From the NCBI GenBank assembly GCA_009377475.1, contig WHTY01000002.1:62001-126000 (forward strand): a DNA stretch of 64,000 nucleotides, written 5' to 3'. A program made the position numbers and the translations under genes. The notes under the pieces are model-generated. The model was not told the DNA's origin. It did no database searches and saw nothing but the letters and a program-made list of their open reading frames with translations. Positions 53,168 to 61,974 of the stretch are shown piece after piece; the stretch's first letter is position 1; each line of letters opens with the position of its first letter. The stretch comes from Actinophytocola sp. (lineage in GTDB: Bacteria > Actinomycetota > Actinomycetes > Mycobacteriales > Pseudonocardiaceae).

Positions 53168-53755
53168 CTACCGCATTCCCGCCGCGCGGAAGAGGCGGTC
53201 GTAGATCTCGTGGATCACGTCCTGCTTCCGTGCGTTGTAGTCCATCACGGTGCCGCCACCAGGGACGGCCGCACGTTTGGCGTTCTCGTAGCGCACGCGA
53301 TCCTCGGGATGGCCGCGCAGCCAGTCGCGGAACATGCGGTGCCGAATGACCTCCGGGCAGTCCGGACCGAACACGTGCAGGTTCGCCCGCGGTTCGGTGA
53401 GCCGCAGGCACCGATGCTCATGGAACGACGGCTCGCGAACGGTCAGGACGTAGCCGAGCCGTTCGAGCGCCGGGACGTAGCCGTCCTCGTTCCGGGGATC
53501 GGCGACGGTGAGGTCGACGTCGATGACGTCTTTGGCGACCAACCCCGCAACGGACGTCGATCCCACGTGGTCGATGTCCAGTACCACGTCGCCAAGCGCC
53601 GCGCGGATCGCCGCTGACAGGTCCTCGTAGCGACGCGGCCATTGCGGGTTGTAGCGGACGATCGTGACCGGCTCAGACGCGGGCGGCTCGATCACCCACA
53701 GGTCCTCGGCAGGGTCGGGGTCGTGGTGGCGCGTGATCTCCTCGAATGTCGGCAC
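53168..53755 (-). CDS. GrpB family nucleotidyltransferase-fold protein
   Basis: 195 aa from the GTG at 53755. VTIVRYNPQWPRRYEDLSAAIRAAL, DIDHVGSTSVAGLVAKDVIDVDLTV and HEHRCLRLTEP are the GrpB/UPF0157 motifs; the GSTS...DVD pattern is a nucleotidyltransferase core. Family members are stand-alone or fused to dephospho-CoA kinase; function unproven. Intact and of normal length. Confidence 0.88.
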   Translation of the reverse strand: MPTFEEITRHHDPDPAEDLWVIEPPASEPVTIVRYNPQWPRRYEDLSAAIRAALGDVVLDIDHVGSTSVAGLVAKDVIDVDLTVADPRNEDGYVPALERLGYVLTVREPSFHEHRCLRLTEPRANLHVFGPDCPEVIRHRMFRDWLRGHPEDRVRYENAKRAAVPGGGTVMDYNARKQDVIHEIYDRLFRAAGMR

Positions 53756-53822
53756 TGGACGCAACCTAGCGCGGCCCGGACAGGCGTGTCGACCGCATTG
53801 CCGCGACACGGCGCCGAGTGCC

Positions 53823-54782
53823 GTGCCTTGGCCGCGTTCAGGTCCCAGATGGTGGCCGGGCATACTCGTCGTCGGCCACGGCACACCGGAATTCAGCTTG
53901 CGTGATGCCCTGCCATTGTCGACCGACCCTGGCCATGACCCTTCCGCCGAGGCGATCACCGAGGTCGACGTGACGGGTGATCGCGCGTGGGTTCGCTCCG
54001 TGTCGCAGGAACACAGGCGGAGCACGAAGTTCTACGAGTACCGGCTGACCCGTACCGATGGGGAGTGGCGCATCAGTCGAATCCTGAAGTCCTCGGTCCC
54101 GCCTGGGACGCCACTGATCGACCGGGCAAAAGCCGACCGATTGCTGGGCGCAACCCGAGTCGACGCGCTGTTGTCCCCGAGCGAGTCGAACCTGCGCATC
54201 GTGAACCTCTTCACCGAGGGACAACAGGTCATGGTCATTGACGAGCCCGCGCCACTGAAGGTCACATGGCTAGGCGAGATCACATGTGCATCTGGCGTGC
54301 TCGCCGTAGCCGACCTCGGTTGGGTCGAGTTCGAACACGCGCCACTGATCCGCCGGATACCGGCCGGGACGTACCCGGTCGACGTCGCCGCCGCCGGAGA
54401 CACCAATGTCGCACTTCGGCTCCGGCTGTCTGATGCGCCGACCGTCAGCTGGCATCCGGCGGACAACACCGACGGCACCCATATGGTCGAGGTCGAGGCA
54501 GGCAATGTGGCGATCGTCGACTTTGGCTCGATCAGCACGTGCGAGGTGCAGCACGTCGAGGAGTTGTACGAGCAGGTAGTCGTTGACCGGCAGGATACGC
54601 CGGGCACCGTATTCAGCCTCACCGACGCCAGCCCCGACGCCGTCGTAGTGACCAGCGGTTACGGCGACGGCAGTTACCCGTGCTACTGGGGCGTGGCGGT
54701 CGATGGGTCACTGACGGAGCTAGTCGTTGACTTTCTGGTCCTGGCCGACGAGCGCGAACGGACCGTCTCCTTGGGACGCTGA
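53823..54782 (+). CDS. DUF4241 protein with an NTF2-like N-terminal domain
   Basis: About 319 aa if started at the GTG at 53823; the true start is uncertain and the N-terminal domain may be truncated. Residues ~40-85 (AWVRSVSQEHRRSTKFYEYRL, DGEWRISRIL) look like the last strands of an NTF2-like domain. The rest is DUF4241, ending GYGDGSYPCYWGVAVDGSLTELVVDFL. DUF4241 proteins are of unknown function; the NTF2-type part is often seen in immunity proteins. The stop is eight bases before a 78-bp element. Confidence 0.65.
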   Translation: MPWPRSGPRWWPGILVVGHGTPEFSLRDALPLSTDPGHDPSAEAITEVDVTGDRAWVRSVSQEHRRSTKFYEYRLTRTDGEWRISRILKSSVPPGTPLIDRAKADRLLGATRVDALLSPSESNLRIVNLFTEGQQVMVIDEPAPLKVTWLGEITCASGVLAVADLGWVEFEHAPLIRRIPAGTYPVDVAAAGDTNVALRLRLSDAPTVSWHPADNTDGTHMVEVEAGNVAIVDFGSISTCEVQHVEELYEQVVVDRQDTPGTVFSLTDASPDAVVVTSGYGDGSYPCYWGVAVDGSLTELVVDFLVLADERERTVSLGR

Positions 54783-54789
54783 GGCCGCG

Positions 54790-54867
54790 CTTCGCCGGGG
54801 AAATGGCGCGATTCGCGCCCGAGTCGTGACGGTGTGTCCGTGTCTCGCGGCAATTTCCCTGGCGAAG
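54790..54867 (+). repeat. 78-bp CTTCGCC palindromic element, copy 3
   Basis: Bounded by CTTCGCCGGGGAAAT and ATTTCCCTGGCGAAG. The inner GGCGCGATTCGCGCCC matches copy 2 almost base for base. Core TGTGTCCGTGTCTCGCGG. It follows the DUF4241 stop by 8 bp and is 27 bp from an M20 peptidase fragment. Confidence 0.85.
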
Positions 54868-54894
54868 CGGTGGGTGGCGACGGGCCGTGGGTGG

Positions 54895-55075
54895 CGATTC
54901 GCGCGCCCGGCGCGGACTCGTAGATGCGCGACTCGACACCGGCGGCGGCGAGCACTTCGGCGGCGAACTCGGCCGCCGCCCGCTCGCCGGCCGCCTTGCC
55001 GTTGCCGTAGTTGCTCGTGTCGTACCGCACGAGCCGCGTGCACAGGTCAACGACGTCGGAACTGGTTATGGCGGG
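54895..55075 (-). pseudogene. N-terminal fragment of an M20-family metallopeptidase
   Basis: Reading leftwards, SSDVVDLCTRLVRYDTSNYG then GERAAAEFAAEVLAAAGVE and ESAPG reproduce the first ~60 residues of M20 dipeptidase/acetylornithine-deacetylase-like enzymes. The metal-binding domain that should follow is absent and the sequence runs into the 78-bp element. No start codon with a ribosome site is clear at its 5' end. Confidence 0.65.
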
Positions 55076-55096
55076 AAGTGCCTTCGGTGTCCCTTG

Positions 55097-55504
55097 TCAG
55101 TGCTGTGACGGCGCGTAGGCGGCGAGGCGGTACGCCAGGTCGTCGCACGCCGTCAGGTGGGGCGGAAACGGTCCGTCGACGTGGTTGCCGCGCTGCAGGC
55201 GACGCGCGAAGGCGACGACCATGTCGGGATGGGGGAGTACCGCCATGCCGAGGTAGGCGACCATGACCCAGTCCCTGCCGGACGCCGCCTCGATGGCAGC
55301 CGCCCAGCCGAACGTTTCGTCCCAGAGCAGCGCCGCGGGGCGATTCGGGAACAGCGGGAACGGTTCCGCGAGTTCGATGTAGGCGATCGCCGGGCTGGTG
55401 ACGTCGGTGTAGCTTGGGGTTTCCGTGACCCCGAGACCATCCGTGATCATCGCGACGTAGCGGTCGAGGCCCCGCTCGGCCTTGGTGTTGCGCACCGTCT
55501 CCAT
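55097..55504 (-). CDS. DUF6292-like small protein
   Basis: 135 aa from the ATG at 55504, preceded by GGAAGG. GLDRYVAMITDGLGV and AYIELAEPFPLFPNRPAALLWDETFGWAAAIE followed by VMVAYLGMAVLPHPDMVVAFA give a compact alpha/beta protein resembling DUF6292, a family common in Pseudonocardiaceae. Function unknown. It is divergent from the HAD phosphatase gene. Confidence 0.6.
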   Translation of the reverse strand: METVRNTKAERGLDRYVAMITDGLGVTETPSYTDVTSPAIAYIELAEPFPLFPNRPAALLWDETFGWAAAIEAASGRDWVMVAYLGMAVLPHPDMVVAFARRLQRGNHVDGPFPPHLTACDDLAYRLAAYAPSQH

Positions 55505-55645
55505 GGCACAAGTCCTTCCCAACTGGTGTCGGCCGTGTACCCCGAGGTTCGGCAGGGATACCCTGGCGCGTCCGGTGTTAACCACCTCGCACCGTTGTCC
55601 CCGGCGGACTGCGACGTGCCGCGGTTCGCAGTACCGTGAGAAGAC

Positions 55646-56380
55646 ATGATCGGCTTGCCGGACACCGTCAGAGCGTGTCTCTTCGATTTGGACGGCGTGC
55701 TGACGTCGACGGCGCGACTGCACCGCGCGGCGTGGCAGCGCACGTTCGACGACTTTCTCCGCGAACACACCGGCCCGGCGTTCGAGCCGTTCACGGCGGC
55801 CGACTACGCCAACCACGTCGACGGCAGGACGCGCGCCGACGGCGTGCGCCAGTTCCTCGCCTCCCGGGGTATCGAACTGCCGAACGGCCACCACGACGAC
55901 CCGCCGGACGCCAAGACGGTCAACGGCGTGGGCAACAAGAAGAACGAGCTGCTGCACCGGATCATCGCCGAGGAAGGCGTCGAACCGTATCCCGGCTCCG
56001 TCCGGTTCCTCGAAGCGGCGCGGGACGCGGGCCTGGCCATCGCCGTGGTGACGTCGTCGGCCAACGGGGTCTCCGTGCTGGAGGCGACGGGCCTGATGCC
56101 GTTCGTGCAGGTGCTGGTGGACGGCGTCGTGATCCGGCGCGACCACCTACGCGGCAAACCGGCGCCGGACTCGTTCCTTGCGGCGGCGAGCGAGCTCGCG
56201 GTGCCACCCGAGCACGCCGCCGTGTTCGAGGACGCCCAGTCGGGAGTGGCAGCGGGCAGGGCAGGTGGGTTCGGCTGCGTCGTCGGCGTCGACCGGGCAG
56301 GCCAGGCGGAGGCGCTGCGCGCACAGGGTGCGGACGTCGTCGTCGACGATCTCGCCGACCTGCTGGAGGACGTCTCGTGA
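55646..56380 (+). CDS. HAD phosphatase, beta-phosphoglucomutase-like
   Basis: 244 aa from the ATG at 55646. Motif I FDLDGVLT (Asp14, Asp16), motif II VVTSSAN, motif III Lys in RGKPAPDSF and motif [10 protein letters not shown] are intact, with an alpha-helical cap after motif I. Its stop overlaps the start of the GH65 gene. This pairing is common: the phosphorylase releases beta-glucose 1-phosphate and beta-phosphoglucomutase turns it into glucose 6-phosphate. Confidence 0.88.
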   Translation: MIGLPDTVRACLFDLDGVLTSTARLHRAAWQRTFDDFLREHTGPAFEPFTAADYANHVDGRTRADGVRQFLASRGIELPNGHHDDPPDAKTVNGVGNKKNELLHRIIAEEGVEPYPGSVRFLEAARDAGLAIAVVTSSANGVSVLEATGLMPFVQVLVDGVVIRRDHLRGKPAPDSFLAAASELAVPPEHAAVFEDAQSGVAAGRAGGFGCVVGVDRAGQAEALRAQGADVVVDDLADLLEDVS

Positions 56381-58752
56381 CCGAGGACCAGGGCTCGGAC
56401 CAGGGCTACGTCTGCCACCCCTGGGAGCTGCGGTGGCGCGGACTCGACGTCACGCAGTTGGAGCGGACCGAGTCGACGTTCGCGCTGTCCAACGGGCACA
56501 TCGGCATGCGCGGCACGCTGGAGGAAGGCGAGCCGCGCGGCCTGCCGGGTACCTATCTCAACGGGTTCTACGAGGAGCATCCACTGCCGTATGCCGAGGG
56601 CGCGTACGGCTACCCGGAATCAGGACAGACCATCGTCAACGTGACGGACGGCAAGATCATCCGGGTGCTGGTCCAGGACGAGCCCCTCGACGTGCGGTAC
56701 GGGGAGACCGTCGCGCACGAGCGGGTGCTCGACTTCCGCGCGGGCACGCTGCGCCGCACGACGGAATGGCACTCGCCGACCGGGCGGCGCATTCTCATCC
56801 GCACCGAGCGGTTGGTGTCGTTCACGCAGCGCGCGGTCGCGGCCATTCGGTACGAGATCCAGCCGCTCGACGAGGACGTCCAGCTCGTCCTGCAGTCTGA
56901 TCTGCTCGCCAACGAGCCGATCGAACCCCAGACAGGCGATCCGCGCGTGGCCGTCGCGCTGGAAGCGCCGCTGGTGGCGGAGTTCGCGGCGTCGAAGGAT
57001 CACCGTGCGGCGCTGGTGCACCGGACGGCGATGTCGGGGCTGCGGATGGCGGCCGCGATGGACCACGAGATCGACGCACCGGACTCGCTGGAGACCACCA
57101 TCGAGGCGGAGGAGGACCTTGCCCGGCTGACCGCCGCGGTGGACGTGCCGCGTGGCGGGTGCCTGACGGTGACGAAGTTCCTCGGCTACGGCTGGTCGTC
57201 CCAGCGGTCCGCGCCCGCGCTGCGGGCGCAGGTCGAGGCGGCGCTGGCCGGTGCGGTGCAGACCGGCTGGGACGGCCTGCTTGCCGAGCAGCGGGGCTTC
57301 CTCGACGACTTCTGGGCGTCGGCGGACATCGAGCTCGACGGCGACCCTGAGCTGCAACAGGCGCTCCGGTTTGGACTGTTCCACGTGCTGCAAGCGGGCG
57401 CGCGCGGGGAGAGCAGGGCGATCGCGGGCAAGGGGCTCACCGGGCCCGGCTACGACGGGCACGCGTTCTGGGACACCGAGGAGTTCGTGCTCCAGATGTT
57501 GACGTACACGTTGCCGGGCGCGGCCCGTGACGCGTTGGGCTGGCGACACGCCACAGTGGACAAAGCCCGGGAGCGCGCGCGGCATCTTGGGCTGCGTGGC
57601 GCGGCGTTCCCGTGGCGGTCCATCAACGGTGCGGAGTGCTCCGCGTACTGGCCAGCGGGGACGGCCGCGTTCCATGTCAGCGCGGCGATCGCGGACGCCG
57701 TCGTCCGGTATCTACACGCCACCGAGGACGTCGAGTTCGAGCGGGACTTCGGCGTCGAACTGCTGGTGGAGACGGCGCGGCTGTGGCTGTCGCTCGGGCA
57801 CCACGAGTCGACCGGCGAGTTCCGGATCGACGGCGTCACCGGCCCGGACGAGTACTCGGCGGTGAGCGACAACAACGTCTACACCAACCTGATGGCCCAG
57901 TACAATCTGCGTGCCGCCGCCGACGCCTGCGATCGGCAGCCCGACGTCGCGGCGGCGTTCGACGTGGCCGACGCCGAGACGTCGGCGTGGCGCGCGGCGG
58001 CCGACGCGATGGCGATTCCCTACGACGAACGGCTCGGCGTGCATCCGCAGGCGGACGAGTTCACCCGGTACGCGGAGTGGGACTTCGCGGCGACGCCGGC
58101 GGAGCACTACCCGCTGTTGCTGCACTATCCGTACTTCGACCTGTACCGCAAGCAGGTCGTCAAGCAGGCCGATCTGGTGCTGGCCATGCACCTGCGCGGC
58201 GACGCATTCAGTGACGAGCGGAAGGCCCGCGACTTCGCCTACTACGAGGCGCGGACGGTGCGGGACTCGTCGTTGTCGGCAGGGACCCAGGCGGTGCTTG
58301 CCGCCGAGGTGGGGCACCTGGCGCTTGCCTACGACTACCTGGCAGAGGCCGCGTTCATCGACCTGCACGACCTGCACCACAACGTCCGCAATGGACTGCA
58401 CATGGGATCGCTTGCCAGCGCGTGGATCGCCGTGGTCGCGGGATTCGGCGGGATGCGCAACCGCGGCGGGGAACTCCGGTTCGCGCCCCGGCTGCCGCCC
58501 GGCGTGCACCGGATCGGGTTCCGGATGTGTTTCCGGCACGCCCATCTGCTGGTCGAGATCCGCGACACCGAAGCCACCTATCGCCTGCTGGACGGCAGGC
58601 CGTTGACGATCCGCCACTTCGGCGAGCTGGTTACCGTGCCGGAGAACGGCGTCACCGTGCCGATCCCGCCCGCGCCGTCGTTGCCACCGCCGTCGCAGCC
58701 GAAGGGGCGCGCGCCCATCCGCAGGGACCCGGAGCGCGCCCGCCGGGCGTGA
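56377..58752 (+). CDS. Glycoside hydrolase family 65 disaccharide phosphorylase (trehalose/maltose/kojibiose type)
   Basis: 791 aa from the GTG at 56377 (four-base overlap). N-terminal beta-sandwich with [20 protein letters not shown], then the (alpha/alpha)6 barrel with the catalytic Glu492 in [18 protein letters not shown] and [10 protein letters not shown]-terminal extension is Pro-rich. The family cleaves alpha-glucosides with phosphate to beta-glucose 1-phosphate. The exact disaccharide cannot be told from motifs alone. A perfect stem-loop follows the stop. Confidence 0.9.
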   Translation: MTEDQGSDQGYVCHPWELRWRGLDVTQLERTESTFALSNGHIGMRGTLEEGEPRGLPGTYLNGFYEEHPLPYAEGAYGYPESGQTIVNVTDGKIIRVLVQDEPLDVRYGETVAHERVLDFRAGTLRRTTEWHSPTGRRILIRTERLVSFTQRAVAAIRYEIQPLDEDVQLVLQSDLLANEPIEPQTGDPRVAVALEAPLVAEFAASKDHRAALVHRTAMSGLRMAAAMDHEIDAPDSLETTIEAEEDLARLTAAVDVPRGGCLTVTKFLGYGWSSQRSAPALRAQVEAALAGAVQTGWDGLLAEQRGFLDDFWASADIELDGDPELQQALRFGLFHVLQAGARGESRAIAGKGLTGPGYDGHAFWDTEEFVLQMLTYTLPGAARDALGWRHATVDKARERARHLGLRGAAFPWRSINGAECSAYWPAGTAAFHVSAAIADAVVRYLHATEDVEFERDFGVELLVETARLWLSLGHHESTGEFRIDGVTGPDEYSAVSDNNVYTNLMAQYNLRAAADACDRQPDVAAAFDVADAETSAWRAAADAMAIPYDERLGVHPQADEFTRYAEWDFAATPAEHYPLLLHYPYFDLYRKQVVKQADLVLAMHLRGDAFSDERKARDFAYYEARTVRDSSLSAGTQAVLAAEVGHLALAYDYLAEAAFIDLHDLHHNVRNGLHMGSLASAWIAVVAGFGGMRNRGGELRFAPRLPPGVHRIGFRMCFRHAHLLVEIRDTEATYRLLDGRPLTIRHFGELVTVPENGVTVPIPPAPSLPPPSQPKGRAPIRRDPERARRA

Positions 58753-58760
58753 GGGGTCGC

Positions 58761-58786
58761 GGGCGGTCGCCGTCGCACGACCGCCC
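58761..58786 (+). terminator. Hairpin terminator after the GH65 gene
   Basis: GGGCGGTCG (58761-58769) and CGACCGCCC (58778-58786) form a perfect 9-bp stem with an eight-base loop, 8 bp after the stop codon. Confidence 0.7.
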
Positions 58787-58852
58787 GGGCACTCCCCGCC
58801 GCGGCTTCGCCAGGGCGCGGCGTCGCACGTCGGCCCTGTCTCCCCGCCGCGG

Positions 58853-58930
58853 CTTCGCCAGGGATATTGCGAGATCGCGGCCGGATTCGTTTCGAAGTGT
58901 CCGGTTCTGGCGACCATTTGCCTGGCGAAG
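58853..58930 (+). repeat. 78-bp CTTCGCC palindromic element, copy 4
   Basis: Bounded by CTTCGCCAGGGATAT and ATTTGCCTGGCGAAG. Core AAGTGTCCGGTTCTGGCGACC closely matches the core of the 83-bp element at 26299. An extra left end (CCGCGGCTTCGCCAGGG) occurs at about 58798-58814, 49 bp upstream, as a direct repeat with the element's own left flank. It lies 46 bp beyond the stop of the AbiEi-like gene. Confidence 0.87.
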
Positions 58931-58976
58931 CGGTGCCACCCGGCGTCCGGCCCCGCCACCCGCACGTCCGTCGACA

Positions 58977-59912
58977 TCATGCCGCGCGACCTCGTTGGCG
59001 TTCGGCACCTCGGGCGAACGCGGCGAGCAGTCGCCGCGCGAGCCGCTGAGGATTTCGGGCGTCCTGCCAGCCCCACCGCACCACCTCGTATCCCGCGTCG
59101 GCGAGCCTCTCCTCACGGTGCTTCTCTGCGCGAACGATGTCGCGGACGTTGCGCCGACCGTCGGGTTCGTACTTCGCCAGGCCGTCCGCCTCACCGATGA
59201 CGCGGACGCCGTCCCAGAGGAAGTCGACGCGGGCGAACGCACCGTTGGCATCGCTGATGACCACTTGGGTGCGTGGCGTGGGAATCCCTTCGGTGTGCAT
59301 CGCGACGCGAGATATCGACTCCAAGGCCGACTCGCAGTCCGGGTCGGCGAGGTCGACCACGCGGGAAGCGTGCTGTAAGCCGGGCCATCCGGTGCAGTCG
59401 GCCAGTACCGTGTGAAGTTCCGGCAACGACGTGCGACCCGTGCGCAACGCCGAGTCAGCGGCTACCACCGCGTGCGCGAGCGGCCACTCCCGCGCGAGGT
59501 CAACGACGGTCCGCGCGGCGGTGGTGATCGGTACGCCGTGGCACGCGGTGCGGTGCTCGGCGGGTAACGCTGCCCGTCGAATCACGTAGTCGTCCCGGCG
59601 CACGCCGCGCATGGTCTTCCCGTTGACGAGCACGACCAGTTCCGTAGGCTCGCCCAAGATGTCCAGTCCCAGTATTCGGGCGGCGGACGATCCCGCGCCG
59701 ACGGCGTCTCGGCCGAGCGCGAGCAGCACCGCCGCTACCGCCAGTGCGTGTCTGCGTCGCGGGTCGTCCGCGAGTGCGGTCACCGTCGATGTCGGGACAT
59801 AGACGCCCTGGCGCACGACGACCCACGTGCCGTCCGCGAGAAGCCGGCGAATCCGCGACGGTGAGTAGCCCGCAGCGATCGCCTGCGCGCGGGTGAATGG
59901 TCCTGCCTGCAC
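58977..59912 (-). CDS. AbiEi-like winged-helix protein with DUF559-type nuclease-fold C-terminus
   Basis: 311 aa from the GTG at 59912, with GGGGGG upstream; a GTG at 59933 is an alternative. Residues 1-50 (FTRAQAIAAGYSPSRIRRLLADGTWVVVRQGVY) form the AbiEi-type N-terminal winged helix. TTAARTVVDLAREWPLAHAVVAAD is the conserved middle. The C-terminal VDFLWDGVRVIGEADGLAKY looks like a PD-(D/E)XK/Vsr-like core (Asp, Glu, Lys-like order). Such proteins are frequent in actinobacteria and annotated as type IV antitoxins, usually without a visible AbiEii partner; none is seen here. Flanked on both sides by 78-bp elements. Confidence 0.75.
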   Translation of the reverse strand: MQAGPFTRAQAIAAGYSPSRIRRLLADGTWVVVRQGVYVPTSTVTALADDPRRRHALAVAAVLLALGRDAVGAGSSAARILGLDILGEPTELVVLVNGKTMRGVRRDDYVIRRAALPAEHRTACHGVPITTAARTVVDLAREWPLAHAVVAADSALRTGRTSLPELHTVLADCTGWPGLQHASRVVDLADPDCESALESISRVAMHTEGIPTPRTQVVISDANGAFARVDFLWDGVRVIGEADGLAKYEPDGRRNVRDIVRAEKHREERLADAGYEVVRWGWQDARNPQRLARRLLAAFARGAERQRGRAA

Positions 59913-59992
59913 TGATCCCCCCGGGTGAGCCACCTCCGATGAACGCCGCCACGGTAGCGGCCCGCGCCGACAATCCAGGTGGGCTCCGGTTG

Positions 59993-60070
59993 CTTCGCCA
60001 GGGACATTGTCGATCGGCCGCCTGATTGCCACCGCTATGTCCGGTATCCGGAGCAAGAACCCTGGCGAAG
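59993..60070 (+). repeat. 78-bp CTTCGCC palindromic element, copy 5
   Basis: Bounded by CTTCGCCAGGGACAT and AAGAACCCTGGCGAAG. Core CTATGTCCGGTATCCGG, same orientation as copies 2-4. It is 80 bp upstream of the AbiEi-like start, so that gene is bracketed by direct copies at 58853 and here. Confidence 0.85.
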
Positions 60071-60290
60071 TCGCCCTCGGCTCAGCAGGCTCCGACGAGA
60101 TGGCGGATGGCTTCGGCCTGGCCCTCGGCTGAGCCAGCCGTTCGAGTACATTATGGACTTCATCGAGTTGCCGCCGGAGATCAGCGACGTCGGCGCGCGG
60201 GCCTGCCTGGTGTGTGGGGCGGCGGGAGCGGGTAACCACCGCCGGACAGCCGCATGCCGCGGACCCTCGTTGGGTGGAGGAGCGACACGG
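60071..60290. other. Leader region before the NDH-2-like gene
   Basis: The frame of the next gene is open through here but lacks family features before 60291. A minus-strand stretch at about 60085-60130 reads AEGQAEAIRHLVGAC then stop, which could be the tail of a lost gene; too short to assign. No promoter was recognised. Confidence 0.35.
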
Positions 60291-61652
60291 GTGAGCTCGG
60301 CAACTGGTGTGGGCCACCAGCGCCCGCGCGTCCTGGTCATCGGGGCCGGATTCGGCGGTTTCCACTGCTTGCGGACGCTGGAGCGGATACTCCCTGCCGG
60401 GGCGGCGGAGCTGGTCGCGGTGAACCCGTCCGACTACATGCTCTACGTCCCGCTGCTGCCCGAGGTGGCCGCGGGCAGCCTCGACCCGAGACAGGTGGCC
60501 GTCCCGCTCCGGTCGGCGTTGCCGAGGACCAAGCTGATGCTGGGCTCCGCAACCGACATCGACGTCGAGCGGCAGGTGTGCACGATCGTCGACGTCGAGG
60601 GCAGGGCCCGCAGTGAACACTGGGATTACCTCGTGCTCGCCAGCGGCAGCGTCACCCGGCTGCTGTCCATCCCGGGCGTCGCCGAACACGCCAAGGGGTT
60701 CAAGTCGATCGCGGAGTCCATCTACCTGCGCGATCACATCCTGCGGCAGTTGCAGCTCGCCGAGCAGACCGACGACCCGGCGGAGCGGGCAGCGCGCACC
60801 ACGTTCGTGGTGGTCGGCGCGGGCTACACCGGCACGGAGGTGGCCGCGCAGGGGCAACTGCTCGCGCAGCAGGCACTGCGGCAACATCCAGGCCTGCACG
60901 ACAACGAGATTCGCTGGATGTTGCTCGACTTGGCGCCCCGAGTGCTGCCTGGCCTCAATCCGAGGCTGTCCAAGCCGACCGCGCGCGTGCTGCGGCGTCG
61001 CGGCGTCGACGTCCGCCTGGAAACCAGCGTCAGCGAGGTCGGCGCGGACTACGCGCGGCTCACCGACGGCACCGAGATCCCGACCCGCACCGTGGTCTGG
61101 TGCGTGGGGGTGCGGCCGGACCCGGTCGTCGAGTCGCTCGGCCTCGACACGGAGCGCGGCCGGGTCGTGGTCGATGACCACCTCCGCGTGCCGCGCGCCG
61201 ACGGGTTGTACGCCATCGGTGACGTCGCCGCCGTGCCCGACCCGGCCCAGCCGGGGGAGAGCACGCCCATGACGGCGCAGCACGCCCAGCGCCACGGCGA
61301 GACAGCCGGACGCAACGTCGCCGCCGCGCTCGGCTACGGCGAGCCGCAGCCGTATCGCTACCGCCCCAAGGGATTCGTGGTGGACCTTGGCGGCTGGCAC
61401 GGTGTCGCCGACCCGTTCCACGTCCCGGTCAGCGGACCGCTCGCGAAGGTCATCGCCAGGAGCTACCACCTGGCAGCGCTGCCCGCGGGCAAGCTGCGGG
61501 TCGCGTTCGACTGGCTGGCCGACGCGCTCACGGCGCGGCAGCTCGTGCAGTTCGGCCTGGTGTCGGAGACCGGTGTCAGCCTGCGCGAAGCCGACAGCGT
61601 CCCCACGCATGGCGAGACCGCGCCCGCCGAGCCGCATGCGGCGTCGCGGTGA
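60291..61652 (+). CDS. NDH-2-like FAD-dependent NADH dehydrogenase
   Basis: 453 aa from the GTG at 60291, with GGAGGAG eight bases upstream. FAD motif VLVIGAGFGGFHCL (residues ~15-28), NADH motif FVVVGAGYTGTEVA, DYLVLASGSVT and the late YAIGDVAAVPD are as in type II NADH dehydrogenases. The C-terminal ~80 residues, with YRYRPKGFVVDLGG and an amphipathic stretch, would dock on the membrane. It passes electrons from NADH to quinone without pumping. Intact and typical in length. Confidence 0.85.
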   Translation: MSSATGVGHQRPRVLVIGAGFGGFHCLRTLERILPAGAAELVAVNPSDYMLYVPLLPEVAAGSLDPRQVAVPLRSALPRTKLMLGSATDIDVERQVCTIVDVEGRARSEHWDYLVLASGSVTRLLSIPGVAEHAKGFKSIAESIYLRDHILRQLQLAEQTDDPAERAARTTFVVVGAGYTGTEVAAQGQLLAQQALRQHPGLHDNEIRWMLLDLAPRVLPGLNPRLSKPTARVLRRRGVDVRLETSVSEVGADYARLTDGTEIPTRTVVWCVGVRPDPVVESLGLDTERGRVVVDDHLRVPRADGLYAIGDVAAVPDPAQPGESTPMTAQHAQRHGETAGRNVAAALGYGEPQPYRYRPKGFVVDLGGWHGVADPFHVPVSGPLAKVIARSYHLAALPAGKLRVAFDWLADALTARQLVQFGLVSETGVSLREADSVPTHGETAPAEPHAASR

Positions 61653-61661
61653 CTCTCATGC

Positions 61662-61760
61662 GTGGCGGACGCTGGGCAGGTCAACGACCTGGCACGCCGT
61701 GCGGTGGAGCGCTTCCTCGCGACGGTCCCTGACGACGTCGACCCGGCGCGTTGGGAATAG
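61662..61760 (+). pseudogene. Short C-terminal gene fragment, family uncertain
   Basis: The frame DAGQVNDLARRAVERFLATVPDDVDPARWE then TAG looks like the helical tail of a regulator (TetR-like C-terminus is one possibility). No upstream body exists; the NDH-2-like gene ends 9 bp before. A palindromic element begins two bases after the stop. Confidence 0.3.
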
Positions 61761-61762
61761 CA

Positions 61763-61846
61763 GTTGATCTGCCTTGCTCCGTGGGTGACGAAAACTACCC
61801 GGCAAAGCGGACATATTTTGCAACACGGGGAGCAAGGAAGATCAAC
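61763..61846 (-). repeat. 84-bp GTTGATC...GATCAAC palindromic element, copy 4
   Basis: Left arm GTTGATCTGCCTTGCTCCG and complement of the right arm GTTGATCTTCCTTGCTCCC pair over ~18 bp. Left arm and GTGGGTGACGAAAA-type inner sequence match the copy at 34269. The core is GTCCGC on the minus strand. It lies between a gene tail and a LigD polymerase fragment. Confidence 0.82.
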
Positions 61847-61974
61847 AGACACCCGGGCGCGCCACGACGCTTGTGGTCACTGAGATCGCATACCCGATCG
61901 CGTCGGTTCCGGTGCCAGGCCAGCGCCGCCTCCGTCCCTGCTTTCGGCGACCGCTTCGATCAGCTCCTCGATGT

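Noticed and set aside
58977-61637. Very long minus-strand open frame (886 codons) running through the NDH-2-like gene
   Set aside because: The part opposite 60291-61652 is Arg/His/Gly-rich and has no family features; only the 58977-59912 part is a real gene. It is a GC-rich shadow frame.
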